From: Planctomycetota bacterium | GTDB lineage: Bacteria > Planctomycetota > JAJSAM01 > JAJVHW01 | Direction of reading: 5' to 3' | Assembly: GCA_024277065.1 (NCBI GenBank) | Contig: JAJRVY010000234.1 | Span: forward strand, 1 to 46,431 | DNA length: 46,431 nt | Shown here: positions 23,932-33,292 of the stretch, in pieces | Layout: every line of letters starts with the position of its first letter | Numbering within the stretch: the first letter of the stretch is position 1 | The notes under the pieces: generated by a model | Seen by the model: only the letters and a program-made list of their open reading frames with translations | Databases searched by the model: none | Told to the model about the DNA's origin: nothing | Program-made: the position numbers and the translations under genes

Positions 23932-24503
23932 TCGCGCAGGGTGATCAGGTACCAACCGCCGTCCACGTACTGCGTGAGCATCGTGCTGCGCAGGCCTTGG
24001 GCGGTCTTCCAGCGCACGCGCTTGCCGTTCTCGATGTCGGGGGCGGACTCGACGTCGATGATCTCGGCGCCCTCGAGCCACGTGCGCCGCGAGGGCTCAC
24101 CGACCACGCTCTCGAAGATCTCGATGTCGGTCATGAGCGCCAGCTGCTCGGGCTCGACGCGGAAGTTGTCGATGCATTTCTGGCGATTGAGCGGCAGCGG
24201 GTTGGCCACGAGGAACTTCTTGTACTCGGCATACGCCTGACCCTGGCGGCGGCGCTCCTCGTCCGTGAAGAGGTCCCAGATCTTGCGCACGTCGCCGCTG
24301 GCGTTGAGTTCCTGGACGCGTTGGAACACCGCCTCGGGAGACTCCAGGCCGCCTCGCGTGCAACCGCCCAGTACGCCGACCAGCACGCCACCCACTGCGC
24401 CACCGAGCACGGCATGCCGCACGGCGACGCGCGCGAAGCGCACGCCGCGACGGAGGACGCGCGGCGCGGCGCGGGCGGGCAGAGCGGGCAGGATCATGCG
24501 CAT
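23928..24503 (-). CDS. Hypothetical lipoprotein 2, upstream partner
   Basis: About 191 residues. The start is uncertain: ATGs at 24503, 24497 or 24557; 24503 keeps the gene clear of the divergent MoeB start. A long basic n-region precedes a glycine-rich hydrophobic stretch ending in VLGGC. Mature segment: 'SPEAVFQRVQELNASGDVRK' followed by 'IWDLFTDEERRRQGQAYAEY', a pattern shared by planctomycete lipoproteins of unknown function. The C-terminal beta region includes 'KRVRWKTAQGLRSTMLTQYV'. It overlaps and probably acts with the following lipoprotein. Divergent from the MoeB-rhodanese gene. Confidence 0.75.
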   Translation of the reverse strand: MRMILPALPARAAPRVLRRGVRFARVAVRHAVLGGAVGGVLVGVLGGCTRGGLESPEAVFQRVQELNASGDVRKIWDLFTDEERRRQGQAYAEYKKFLVANPLPLNRQKCIDNFRVEPEQLALMTDIEIFESVVGEPSRRTWLEGAEIIDVESAPDIENGKRVRWKTAQGLRSTMLTQYVDGGWYLITLRE

Positions 24504-24546
24504 CTCGGCGATGATACCAGTGATCGCGCGATGCGAGATGACGCCC

Positions 24547-25704
24547 ATGACCCGCAAGCCGCCGCCCCTCGAACCCGACGAGTACCGCCGCTACGGACGT
24601 CACCTGACGCTCCCGGAGGTCGGCGAGGACGGCCAGCGACGGCTCAAGGGCTCGGCGGTGCTCGTCGTCGGCGCCGGCGGGCTGGGGTGTCCCATCGCGC
24701 TGTACCTCGCCGCCGCCGGCGTGGGCCGCATCACGCTCGCCGATTTCGACGTCGTGGACGAGAGCAACCTCCAGCGCCAGATCCTCTTCGGCAGTGGCGA
24801 CGTCGGCCGCGAGAAGGTGGTCGTGGCTGCCGAGAGGTTGCGGGACCTGAATCCGCACGTGGCGATCGAGCCGGTCGCGGACCGCGTCTCGTCCGCCAAC
24901 GTGCGGCACCTCGTGCGCAGCGCCGACGTCGTGCTGGACGGCAGCGACAACTTCACGACGCGCTACCTCGTGAGCGACGCATGCGTGCTCGAGGGCAGGC
25001 CATACGTCTACGGCAGCATCTTCCGCTTCGACGGCCAGGTCGCCGTCTTCCATCCGCCCGAGGGCCCCTGCTACCGCTGCCTGTTCCCGGAGCCGCCGCC
25101 GGACGCGCTGGTCCCCAACTGCGCGCAGGCGGGCGTGCTCGGCGTACTGCCCGGCCTGATCGGCACGATCCAGGCCGCCGAAGCGCTCAAGGTGCTGCTC
25201 GGTCGCGGTCGCACGCTGCTCGGCCGGCTGCTACTCGTCGATGCCCTGGACGCTCACTTCCGCGAGGTTCGCCTGCGCCGCGATCCCTCCTGCCCGGCGT
25301 GCGGCGAGAACGCCACCATCACCGACGCCGTGGAGACCGGCGGCGTGGCCTGCGCCGACGCCGCGGGCGAAAGTGGCGGAGGCGGCGGCCCGTCGGTCAC
25401 ACCCGCGGATCTCGCCCAGCGCCTCACCGGCGACGATCCGCCGCTGCTGCTCGACGTGCGCGAGGCCTGGGAGCACGGCGTGGGCGCGCTGCCGGGCGCG
25501 CTGCACATCGCGCTCGGCGACATCCAGCTCCGGCTCGCGGAGATCCCCCGCGACCGCGACATCGTGCTCTACTGCCGCGTCGGCCCGCGCGCCGAGCGCG
25601 CCGTCGAGATGCTGCGCGCGGCCGGGGTCGAGCGGACGTGGAACCTGCGCGGCGGACTCGCCGCATGGCGCGACGAAGAGGACCCGGCGCAGATCGTCGC
25701 GTAG
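24547..25704 (+). CDS. moeZ: MoeB/ThiF adenylyltransferase fused to rhodanese (MoeZ/MOCS3 type)
   Basis: 385 residues. The E1-like domain (about 10-265) adenylates the C-terminal Gly of a ubiquitin-like sulfur carrier (MoaD, ThiS or CysO type): 'VLVVGAGGLGCPIALYLAAAG' (ATP loop 42-49), 'DFDVVDESNLQRQILF', 'VLDGSDNFTTRYLV', the CxxC pairs CYRC and CPAC for zinc, and the probable active Cys 192 in 'NCAQAGVLG'. The rhodanese domain (about 280-385) has its persulfide Cys 343 in 'LYCRVGPRAERA'. The fusion lets one protein activate and sulfurate the carrier for molybdopterin or thiamine/cysteine synthesis. An ATG at 24538 is an alternative start. The carrier gene is not in this window. Confidence 0.92.
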   Translation: MTRKPPPLEPDEYRRYGRHLTLPEVGEDGQRRLKGSAVLVVGAGGLGCPIALYLAAAGVGRITLADFDVVDESNLQRQILFGSGDVGREKVVVAAERLRDLNPHVAIEPVADRVSSANVRHLVRSADVVLDGSDNFTTRYLVSDACVLEGRPYVYGSIFRFDGQVAVFHPPEGPCYRCLFPEPPPDALVPNCAQAGVLGVLPGLIGTIQAAEALKVLLGRGRTLLGRLLLVDALDAHFREVRLRRDPSCPACGENATITDAVETGGVACADAAGESGGGGGPSVTPADLAQRLTGDDPPLLLDVREAWEHGVGALPGALHIALGDIQLRLAEIPRDRDIVLYCRVGPRAERAVEMLRAAGVERTWNLRGGLAAWRDEEDPAQIVA

Positions 25705-25743
25705 CAGCCTGTCACGGTACCCGCGGGATCCCGGCGGATGCGG

Positions 25744-25772
25744 TTGCCTCGGTGGCCGAGTTCGGGCACAAT
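25744..25772 (+). promoter_or_regulatory. Sigma70-like promoter before the hypothetical gene
   Basis: TTGCCT (25744-25749), 17-nt spacer, CACAAT (25767-25772), ending about 41 bp before the ATG at 25814. The AT-rich -10 stands out in this GC-rich region. Inferred from sequence only. Confidence 0.45.
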
Positions 25773-25813
25773 GAAGTGTTCCGGGGACGAAGGGCACGGC
25801 TCGGGAGACAGGA

Positions 25814-26386
25814 ATGCGAGCCCGCATCCGCATGGCGGAGTACGACATGGAGTTCGCCGGCACGCCGGCGGTGTGGAACGAACACCTGCGGCCGATCTTC
25901 GGCGGGCCGGAGGCCGACGAGCGGTCCGACGGGGACTCGTGCGACCGGAATCCGTCCGACGGAGAGTCATCCGACGGAGATGGGCGCCGCGGCACGGACG
26001 CCGCGCCGCGGACGAAGTGTCCCGCGCCGCGCCCTCACGAGGCGACGACCGGCAAGGCGGCCACAGACGCGCCGCGCCACTCTGGTACGGACGAGCCGCC
26101 GGACATCGATGAGATCCTCGACGACCTCGCGGAGGCCGGCGGACGCCGGGCGGAGAAGGACGCCGTCCTCGTGGCGGTCTGGGGGCACGGGGGCAGCCGT
26201 GGCGACGTCGCGTTCCGCGATGTCGCCACGACGCTCCACGCCCACGACGACTTCCGCGACGTGCGCGTCAAGCCGCACCTGCTCAAGCACATCAGCCGCT
26301 CGCGGATGCTCGCGCCCGGGGAGTTGCGCGAGACCGCGCACCTGACGGACAAGGGGCGCCGCTACGTCGAGGAACTGATCTCGTAG
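25814..26386 (+). CDS. Hypothetical protein with acidic repeat linker and winged-helix-like C-terminus
   Basis: 190 residues. The N-terminus (about 1-32) reads as a small beta-rich unit (MAEYDMEFAGTPAVWNEHL). A low-complexity linker (about 36-95) repeats SDGDS, SDGES and SDGDG and is encoded by imperfect repeats of TCCGACGG. The C-terminal part (about 95-190) has helix-rich segments, 'EKDAVLVAVWGHGGSRGDV', 'FRDVRVKPHLLKHISRSRML' and 'LTDKGRRYVEELI', resembling a winged helix with a wing ending in the typical 'LT.KG..Y'. A regulatory or DNA-binding role is possible. The family is not recognised. The stop is TAG; it converges on the Liv operon. Confidence 0.65.
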   Translation: MRARIRMAEYDMEFAGTPAVWNEHLRPIFGGPEADERSDGDSCDRNPSDGESSDGDGRRGTDAAPRTKCPAPRPHEATTGKAATDAPRHSGTDEPPDIDEILDDLAEAGGRRAEKDAVLVAVWGHGGSRGDVAFRDVATTLHAHDDFRDVRVKPHLLKHISRSRMLAPGELRETAHLTDKGRRYVEELIS

Positions 26387-26450
26387 CCGGCTGCCCGCGG
26401 CAACGGCGAGAGACGGCCGCGACGCGCCCGTCACGTACTGCCGAGGCCCG

Positions 26451-27160
<710 letters not shown>

Positions 27161-27161
<1 letters not shown>

Positions 27162-27949
27162 CAGATCGCCTCGTCTCCGAGATAGGCGCGGATGACATCG
27201 GGGGCGTTCTTCACGTCGCCTGGAACACCGCGGGCGATGACCTCGCCGTGGTCGAGCACGACGACACGGTCCGAGATGCCCATCACCAGGCGCATGTCGT
27301 GCTCGATGAGCAGCACCGTCGTGCCGAGGTCGCGGATGCGGCGGATGAGCGCCATCAGATCCTCGGTCTCCTGCGGGTTCATGCCGGCCGCGGGCTCGTC
27401 GAGCAGCAGCAGGTTGGGGGCGAGGGCCAGCGCCCGCGCGATCTCGAGCCGCCGCTGCTCGCCGTACGGGAGATTGCGGGCGAGCTCGTGGGACTTGCCG
27501 GCGAGCCCCACGAAGTCGAGATAGCGGTACGCTGCGTCGTGGACGTCACGCTCCTCGGCCGCGGCCGGAAAGCGGAGTAGCGCCGCAAGTGCTCCACGCC
27601 GCGTTCGCGAGTGCAGACCGAGCTTCACGTTGTCGAGCGTCGGCACCTCGCCGAACAGTCGGATGTTCTGGAACGTCCGTGCGATGCCCAGCCGCGCGAT
27701 GCGATCGGGGCGCCGCCCGAGCAGATCGTGCGTGGCCCCCGCGGCGTCGGTGAAGCGCACGCTCCCGGCGGTGGCGTCGTAGTTACCGGTGACCAGGTTG
27801 AAGACCGTGGTCTTGCCGGCTCCGTTGGGCCCGATCAGCGCCGTGATCGTGCCGCTCGTGACCTCCATGTCCACGTCCTTGACGGCGCACACGCCGCCGA
27901 AGTCCTTGCGCAGCCGCGATGTCTCGAGGACGACGTACGAGTCGCTCAT
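27161..27949 (-). CDS. livG: Branched-chain amino acid ABC transporter ATPase LivG
   Basis: 262 residues. 'LRKDFGGVCAVKDVDMEV' at the start, Walker A 'IGPNGAGKTTVFNLVTG', the LivG-specific 'RLGIARTFQNIRLFGEVPTL', signature 'LPYGEQRRLEIARALA', Walker B 'LLLLDEPAAGMNPQE', and the C-terminal 'HGEVIARGVPGDVKNAPDVI'. It pairs with LivF below LivM/LivH in the inner membrane. TGATG junctions lie on both sides, so translation is coupled through the operon. Confidence 0.95.
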
Positions 27950-29184
27950 CAGGTGCCCTCGACCGCGTCAGCCCCAGCGGCGGCCGCCGCCCCGGCGGGC
28001 GCGCGGAGGTCGTAGAGCCGCGCGTGCCCGGTCGTGAGCGCCGCGTGCTCGGCGTCCGTGACCGCGCGGCTGCGGCGCACGGGTGGGAGCAGTCCCTGCG
28101 GACGGAAGCGCATCACGATGATCAGCAAGAGCCCGTAGATCAGGAACCGCGCCTCGGGCGGCACGCTCACGCCGCCGAAGTCCTCGCGGAGCAGTTCCCC
28201 GAGGCACATCAGTCCGGCGATGCCGACGGCCGTCCCGCGGATACTCCCCATGCCACCGAGGACGACGCCGCAGAGGATCAGGATCGACTGCCAGACGTCG
28301 AGTCCCTTGACGGCCACGGTGCCGCTCCAGAGCGTATAGAGGCCGCCGCCGATGCCGCCGACGAAGCCCGACACGGCGAAGGCGATCAGCTTGTGGCGCG
28401 AAACGTCCACACCGCACGCGCGCGCCGCCGTCTCGTCGAGCCGGATGGCTGCCATCGCGCGTCCCACGCGCGAGCGATTGAGATGGTGCGTGAGCAGGAA
28501 CGCGGAGACGACGAGCGCGAGGACGAGGTAATAGAAGACGGGCTGGTCGTAGTACAGCTTCTGCCCGAACAGGTGCGGCACGTGCGACGAGGGCAGCTTG
28601 ATGCCGAACGCCCCGCCCGTGACGCGCGTGAAGTTCAGGAGGTTGGTGTCGTCCCAGAGCGCGGTCTCGTAGAGGATCTCGGCGATACCGAGCGTGACGA
28701 TGGCGTAGTAGTCCCCCCGCACGCGCAGCGTCGGGATGCCGCGCAGCACGCCGAGCAGCGCACACGCGAGTCCGGCGGCGAGCAGAATGATCAGGATCGC
28801 GCCGTCGAATCCAAGCAGTGGCTCGCCGACGACGTCGTGCGAGACACCGATGGCCCAGTCGATGCCGCTCTCCGTGCGCGTCAGGCTGAGCAGGAGCGCG
28901 GTCACGATCGCGCCCAGCGCGAGGAACGCCACGTAACCGAGGTCGAGCAGACCGGTGAAGCCGACGACGACGTTGAGACCCAGCGCCAGGATCATGTAGA
29001 TGCCGACGTAGAGGGCGACGTTCGGCAGCGTGCCGCGGAAGCCCGCGAGCCATGGGAACACGATCGCCGCGAGCAGCGCCAGGGCGCCGAACACGGCGTC
29101 GGTGCGCGACACGTAGCTCGTTCCGGGAGCAGGCGGGCGAAGCCCGGGGCCGTGCGGCGGCCGGTGTGGGCATCCGCCGTTCAT
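27949..29184 (-). CDS. livM: Branched-chain amino acid ABC transporter permease LivM
   Basis: 411 residues. The ATG at 29184 overlaps the livH stop (ATGA). Eight to ten membrane helices; signatures 'NVALYVGIYMILALGLNVVVGFTGLLDLGYVAF' (split here: YMILALGLNVVVG, TGLLDLGYVAF), 'LRGDYYAIVTLG'-like 'VRGDYYAIVTLGIAEIL', 'RVGRAMAAIRLDETAA' and 'VLGGMGSIRGTAVG'. An N-terminal stretch of about 25 residues before the first helix and an Ala-rich C-terminal tail are extra. It forms the translocation path with LivH. Confidence 0.93.
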   Translation of the reverse strand: MNGGCPHRPPHGPGLRPPAPGTSYVSRTDAVFGALALLAAIVFPWLAGFRGTLPNVALYVGIYMILALGLNVVVGFTGLLDLGYVAFLALGAIVTALLLSLTRTESGIDWAIGVSHDVVGEPLLGFDGAILIILLAAGLACALLGVLRGIPTLRVRGDYYAIVTLGIAEILYETALWDDTNLLNFTRVTGGAFGIKLPSSHVPHLFGQKLYYDQPVFYYLVLALVVSAFLLTHHLNRSRVGRAMAAIRLDETAARACGVDVSRHKLIAFAVSGFVGGIGGGLYTLWSGTVAVKGLDVWQSILILCGVVLGGMGSIRGTAVGIAGLMCLGELLREDFGGVSVPPEARFLIYGLLLIIVMRFRPQGLLPPVRRSRAVTDAEHAALTTGHARLYDLRAPAGAAAAAGADAVEGT

Positions 29185-30302
29185 GCGCGCGTCGCCTGCG
29201 GTTCGCCGAGGATGCCGCGCGGCAGCACGAGCAGGACCAGGATCATCACCGCGAACGGCACCGAGAACGCGCCTCCGGTGAAGCCCTGCACGAACCCGAT
29301 GAGCACGCCCCCGAGCATCGCACCGCGCACGTTGCCGATGCCCCCCAGGACCGCCGCCGCGAACGCCAGGAGGCCGGGGTAGTAGCCCATCCGGAAGGAG
29401 ATGTTCCCGCCCACCTTGACGGCGTAGAGGATGCCCGCGACGGCCGCCATCGCCGAACCGACGACGAACGTGAACGCGATCACACGATCGACGGAGATGC
29501 CCATGAGCGCGGCCGTCTCCTGGTCCATCGAGCAGGCGCGCATGGCCGTCCCGATCTTGGTGCGCGTCACGAGCAGGTTGAGAGCGACCATCATCGCCAG
29601 CGCCGTCACCCAGATTGCGAGTTCCTTGCCGAGCACCGGCAGTCCGACGACGTCGAACGCGCCGACGCGCTCGTTCATGAAGGCCGGGATGGCGTCCTCC
29701 GGAAACGCGCGATAGTCCGCGCCCCAGATCAGTTGCGCCAGCGTCTGTAGGATGAGGCTCATGCCGATGGCGGTGATGAGCGCACTCAGGCGATCGGACG
29801 TGACGCGGCCGAGGGAGCGGCCGAGGAGGCCTCCCTTCTCGCCGATCGAGAGTGCGAGCATCGTCACCGGCACCAGGGCGATGACGGCCCAGCGCAGCAC
29901 GCCGTGTGCCGTCTCGGAGTGCCAGGTATGGGTCGTGTCGCCGGTCAGCTTGTAGGCGATGGCGCCGAGTCCGAGGATGGCGAGCAGAGCGACGCTCATC
30001 CAGTCCGCGAGCGGCAGGCGGCGGCGCAGGGACAGATACGCCGTCCAGTCGATCGACATGCCGACCGCCGCGCACAGCAGCATGGCGGGAACGATCGCAA
30101 CGAACAGGTTGATGCCCGTGGCCTGCTCGGCGCCGACCAGCATGAGCGCCCAGAACGCGCCCAGCATGAAGATCTCACCGTGCGCGAAGTTGATGAGCTT
30201 GATGATGCCGTAGACCATCGTGTAGCCCACGGCGATGAGCGCGTAGAGGGCGCCCAGCGACAGTGCGTTGACGAGGTTCTCGGGAGTCAACAGACTCGAC
30301 AT
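29181..30302 (-). CDS. livH: Branched-chain amino acid ABC transporter permease LivH, with an insert
   Basis: 373 residues, longer than the usual 290-310. The start is at ATG 30302. Signatures: 'ALSLGALYALIAVGYTMVYG', 'KLINFAHGEIFMLGAF', 'LITAIGMSLILQTLAQLIWG', 'GTAMRACSMDQETAALMGI' and 'AVLGGIGNVRGAMLGG'. The extra sequence (about 95-170) lies between 'LSLRRRLPLADWMS' and 'SDRLSALITAIGMS' and contains two hydrophobic segments flanking the polar stretch TGDTTHTWHSETAHG. Other LivH proteins have only a short loop there, so the subunit may have extra helices. Second gene of the operon, about 34 bp after the binding-protein gene. Confidence 0.93.
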   Translation of the reverse strand: MSSLLTPENLVNALSLGALYALIAVGYTMVYGIIKLINFAHGEIFMLGAFWALMLVGAEQATGINLFVAIVPAMLLCAAVGMSIDWTAYLSLRRRLPLADWMSVALLAILGLGAIAYKLTGDTTHTWHSETAHGVLRWAVIALVPVTMLALSIGEKGGLLGRSLGRVTSDRLSALITAIGMSLILQTLAQLIWGADYRAFPEDAIPAFMNERVGAFDVVGLPVLGKELAIWVTALAMMVALNLLVTRTKIGTAMRACSMDQETAALMGISVDRVIAFTFVVGSAMAAVAGILYAVKVGGNISFRMGYYPGLLAFAAAVLGGIGNVRGAMLGGVLIGFVQGFTGGAFSVPFAVMILVLLVLPRGILGEPQATRA

Positions 30303-30336
30303 GCGGTGTGCAGCGATCGGCGCGCCTCGGGCCCGC

Positions 30337-31527
30337 TCACTGCATCTGCTTCTCGGCCGGGACGAACTCGCCGTCCTTGACGACCGCCACGTACACCGGC
30401 TTTGAGTAGCAGTCGCCCTCCTCGTCAAAGTACGTGACGCCGGTGACGCCGGCGTAGCCGGACGCCTCGTTCCGCGCGGCGGCGAGCGTGTCGCGAACGT
30501 CCTGCCGTCCCGTCCCGACCTTCTCGATCGCGGCGAGCGCCATGCCCATGGCGTCGTAGGTCAGAGCCGCCCAGGTGTCGGGCTCCTTGCCGTAGGCGGT
30601 CTTGAACGTCTCGAGGAAGGCCGTCGCCGCAGGGCTGTCCGCGCCGGTGTTGAAGAGGAACGGCGTCGTCACCATGACGCCCTCGGCGGCCCGTCCCGCG
30701 TTCTTGATGAACGTCGGGCTCATGACCCCGTCACCGCCGATGATCGGCACGTCCATGCCGAGATCCTGGCGCGCGGCCTTCGCGATGAGCGCCGCCTCGT
30801 TGTAGAGCCCGGCCACGAAGATCGCGCTCGCGCCGGCGTCCTTGGCCTGCTGCACGAGCGGCTTGAAGTCCTGCGTGCGTTCACGCAGATAGGACACCGT
30901 CGCGACCACGTCGAGGCCCAGTTCGTCGGCGCGGCCCTTGAACGCCTGCATGAGGCCCTTGCCGTAGTCGTCGTTGTCGTAGACGACGGCCACGTTCTTC
31001 ACGGAGAGGACGCCCTGCAGGTACTGCGCGATCTGTTCGCCCTGGTAGTCGTCGCGGTAGAGGTTGCGGAAGGTGAACGGCCCACCGCGGCAGACGTTCA
31101 CGTTGGTCGATCCGGGCGAGAACTGGACGATGCCGACGCGGTTGTACTCTTCCTTCGCCGCGAGTGAACACGTCGAGTTGAAGTGCCCGATCACGAGCAC
31201 GAGATCGTCGTCGGACGCCACCTTGCGCGCCACGTTCGTGGCTTCGGTCGTATCGCCCTTGTCGTCGAAGATGACGGCCTCGACCCTCATCTTCTTGCCA
31301 CCGACAGTGATGCCTCCAGCGTCGTTGACCTCCTTCTCCTTCAGCTTCGCGGCGTTCTTGATCATCTCGCCGAAAGCCGCGGCGGAGCCCGTCATCGGAC
31401 CACAGACGGCGATGCGCACGACGCCCATCTCCGCGCCGTCGCCGCCGGTGCCGTCGCCGCACGTTGCGAGCATCGCAAGCGCGGGAATCGCGAGCAGAAA
31501 ACCGAAACGACGCGTGAGCGCACCCAT
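30337..31527 (-). CDS. livK: Branched-chain amino acid ABC transporter substrate-binding lipoprotein
   Basis: 396 residues. The ATG at 31527 follows a GAGGAGG site at ideal distance. The signal peptide ends in LATC, a lipobox, then a Gly/Asp-rich linker. Peripla_BP_6 features: 'VRIAVCGPMTGSAAAFGEMI', 'VNDAGGITVGGKKMRVEAVI', 'VIGHFNSTCSLAAKEEYNR', 'NLYRDDYQGEQIAQYL', 'GDGVMSPTFIKNAG'. It delivers ligand to LivH/LivM. First gene of the five-gene operon; divergent from the decarboxylase, sharing a 188-bp promoter region. Confidence 0.93.
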   Translation of the reverse strand: MGALTRRFGFLLAIPALAMLATCGDGTGGDGAEMGVVRIAVCGPMTGSAAAFGEMIKNAAKLKEKEVNDAGGITVGGKKMRVEAVIFDDKGDTTEATNVARKVASDDDLVLVIGHFNSTCSLAAKEEYNRVGIVQFSPGSTNVNVCRGGPFTFRNLYRDDYQGEQIAQYLQGVLSVKNVAVVYDNDDYGKGLMQAFKGRADELGLDVVATVSYLRERTQDFKPLVQQAKDAGASAIFVAGLYNEAALIAKAARQDLGMDVPIIGGDGVMSPTFIKNAGRAAEGVMVTTPFLFNTGADSPAATAFLETFKTAYGKEPDTWAALTYDAMGMALAAIEKVGTGRQDVRDTLAAARNEASGYAGVTGVTYFDEEGDCYSKPVYVAVVKDGEFVPAEKQMQ

Positions 31528-31715
31528 CCTTGCCTCCTCAATGCGCCGTCCACGCTCCTCGTCGAGGCGAGACGACGGCGGCCCGACGAAGCGCCGGGTC
31601 CCATCCCGCAACCTACGGTTCGCTCGGAAGCCGGTCAAGGCCGGTTTGCGCCCATCGCCATGCGCCGCCCGGGCACGCCGCGACCACGCCGCGGCGCCGA
31701 CGTAGAGTGGCCGCG

Positions 31716-33215
31716 ATGAACGATCCCCAGAGAGCCGCGGAGCATCCCCTCGAACCGCCACGCGCCACGCACGAGTCGTGGTTGCGGGCGCTCTCGGGAT
31801 TCGCGCTCGACGAAATCGATGCGCTGGCGAGCGGCCCCGCCGTCGGCACCATCGGCGCCGCGGGCCTGGACGTCGCCGACGCTGTCTCGCTGCCCATCCC
31901 GGAGGCCCCCCTGCCCGGGGGCGTCGAAGCCGTCATCGACCTGTTGCGGCAGGCCGCGAGAGCGTCCCTGGTGCCGCCCGGGCCGGGCTACCTGGCCTAC
32001 GTGCCGGGCACCGCCCTGTTCGCGTCGGCCCTCGCCGATCTCGTCTCAGGATCCCTCAACCGCTTCACCGGGCTCGCGGCAGCGGCGCCGGCGCTCTGCC
32101 GGCTCGAGGCCGACGTGATCGCGTGGCTGGGACGAGAATGCGGCTACGGCGAACGCTCCGGCGGCGTACTCCTCTCGGGCAGTTCGATGGCCAACTTCGG
32201 AGCCGTCGTCACGGCTCGGGAGGAGCTCGTCGGCGACAACGGAGACCTGCGGGCGGCGGTCGCCTACTGCTCGTCGCAGGCGCACCACTGCATCGACAAG
32301 GCCCTGCGCCTGGCCGGCATCCCCGCCGCGAACGTGCGCCGTGTGGCCGTCGATGCGGCCTTCCGCATGGACCCCACGGATCTCGCCGCGGCCATTGCCG
32401 CGGATCGCGACGCGGGGCGCACACCGTTCCTCGTCGTGGCCTCGGCGGGCACGACGAACACCGGCGCGCTCGACCCTCTGGACGCCCTCGCGACCGTCTG
32501 CGCCGAGCAGGGGGTCTGGTTCCACGTGGACGGGGCATACGGCGGCGCCTTCGTGCTCTGCGAGGACGGGCGACGGCTGCTCGCGGGCATGGAGCGCGCC
32601 GACTCGATCGCCCTCGACCCACACAAGGGGCTGTTCCTGCCATTCGGTACGGGCTGTCTGCTCGTCCGCGACGGGCCGAAGCTGCGCCGGGCGCACACGG
32701 CGAACGCGGGGTATCTGCAGGACTTCGACGCACTTGATCGCTCTCGCGAGGCGCCGAGTCCCACGGAACTCGGCCCGGAGCTCTCGCGCAGTTTCCGCGG
32801 GCTGCGGCTCTGGCTACCGCTCATGCTGCACGGGGCGGCAGCCTTCCGCGACGCACTCGCCGAGAAACTGCGCCTCGCGCACACGTTCCACAGGGAACTG
32901 GCGGCGCTCATCGATCGTGGCGCGCCGCTCGCGTGCGTTGCGCCGCCGCACCTCAGCACCGTGGCCTTTCGCCTGACGCGCCGCGACGAAGAAACGCTCG
33001 CGGACTGGAACGCCCGCAACACAGCGTTCCTGTCGCGGATCAACGCCGGAAGGCGTGTGTACCTCTCCAGCACGACGCTCCCGATTCCGGACGTTCCGGT
33101 GCAGGACGGCGGCGCGTTCACGCTGCGCGTCTGCGTTCTCGGCGCGCGCACGCACGCCGAACACATCGCGGCGTGCATCTCCGAGATCGAGCGGGCGCTG
33201 CCGGCACGCGGCTGA
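31716..33215 (+). CDS. PLP-dependent group II amino acid decarboxylase
   Basis: 499 residues. The fold-type I pyridoxal-phosphate enzyme removes the carboxyl group of an amino acid. 'GGVLLSGSSMANFGAVVTAR' is the cofactor phosphate loop, 'WFHVDGAYGG' carries the ring-nitrogen Asp (272), and 'IALDPHKGLFLPFGTG' carries the Schiff-base Lys (304). The family includes aromatic-L-amino-acid, tyrosine, glutamate and diaminobutyrate decarboxylases; the closest pattern is the aromatic/pyridoxal-dependent group, but substrate is not certain. No ribosome site; TAGAGT lies 7 nt before the ATG, so a leaderless mRNA is possible. Next to an amino-acid importer, it may act on the imported product. Confidence 0.88.
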   Translation: MNDPQRAAEHPLEPPRATHESWLRALSGFALDEIDALASGPAVGTIGAAGLDVADAVSLPIPEAPLPGGVEAVIDLLRQAARASLVPPGPGYLAYVPGTALFASALADLVSGSLNRFTGLAAAAPALCRLEADVIAWLGRECGYGERSGGVLLSGSSMANFGAVVTAREELVGDNGDLRAAVAYCSSQAHHCIDKALRLAGIPAANVRRVAVDAAFRMDPTDLAAAIAADRDAGRTPFLVVASAGTTNTGALDPLDALATVCAEQGVWFHVDGAYGGAFVLCEDGRRLLAGMERADSIALDPHKGLFLPFGTGCLLVRDGPKLRRAHTANAGYLQDFDALDRSREAPSPTELGPELSRSFRGLRLWLPLMLHGAAAFRDALAEKLRLAHTFHRELAALIDRGAPLACVAPPHLSTVAFRLTRRDEETLADWNARNTAFLSRINAGRRVYLSSTTLPIPDVPVQDGGAFTLRVCVLGARTHAEHIAACISEIERALPARG

Positions 33216-33228
33216 CGCCGGCCGCACG

Positions 33229-33288
33229 GCCCAGATCAACACAGCCCAGATCAGCGCGGCCCAGATCAGCGCGGCCCAGGTTGCGCTC
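33229..33288. repeat. Four 15-bp tandem units between convergent genes
   Basis: Units GCCCAGATCAACACA (33229-33243), GCCCAGATCAGCGCG (33244-33258 and 33259-33273, identical) and the diverged GCCCAGGTTGCGCTC (33274-33288). They occupy nearly all of the gap between the decarboxylase and STAS-PilZ stops. The array is open in most frames on both strands, and no coding role is evident. Confidence 0.9.
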
Positions 33289-33292
33289 TGCG

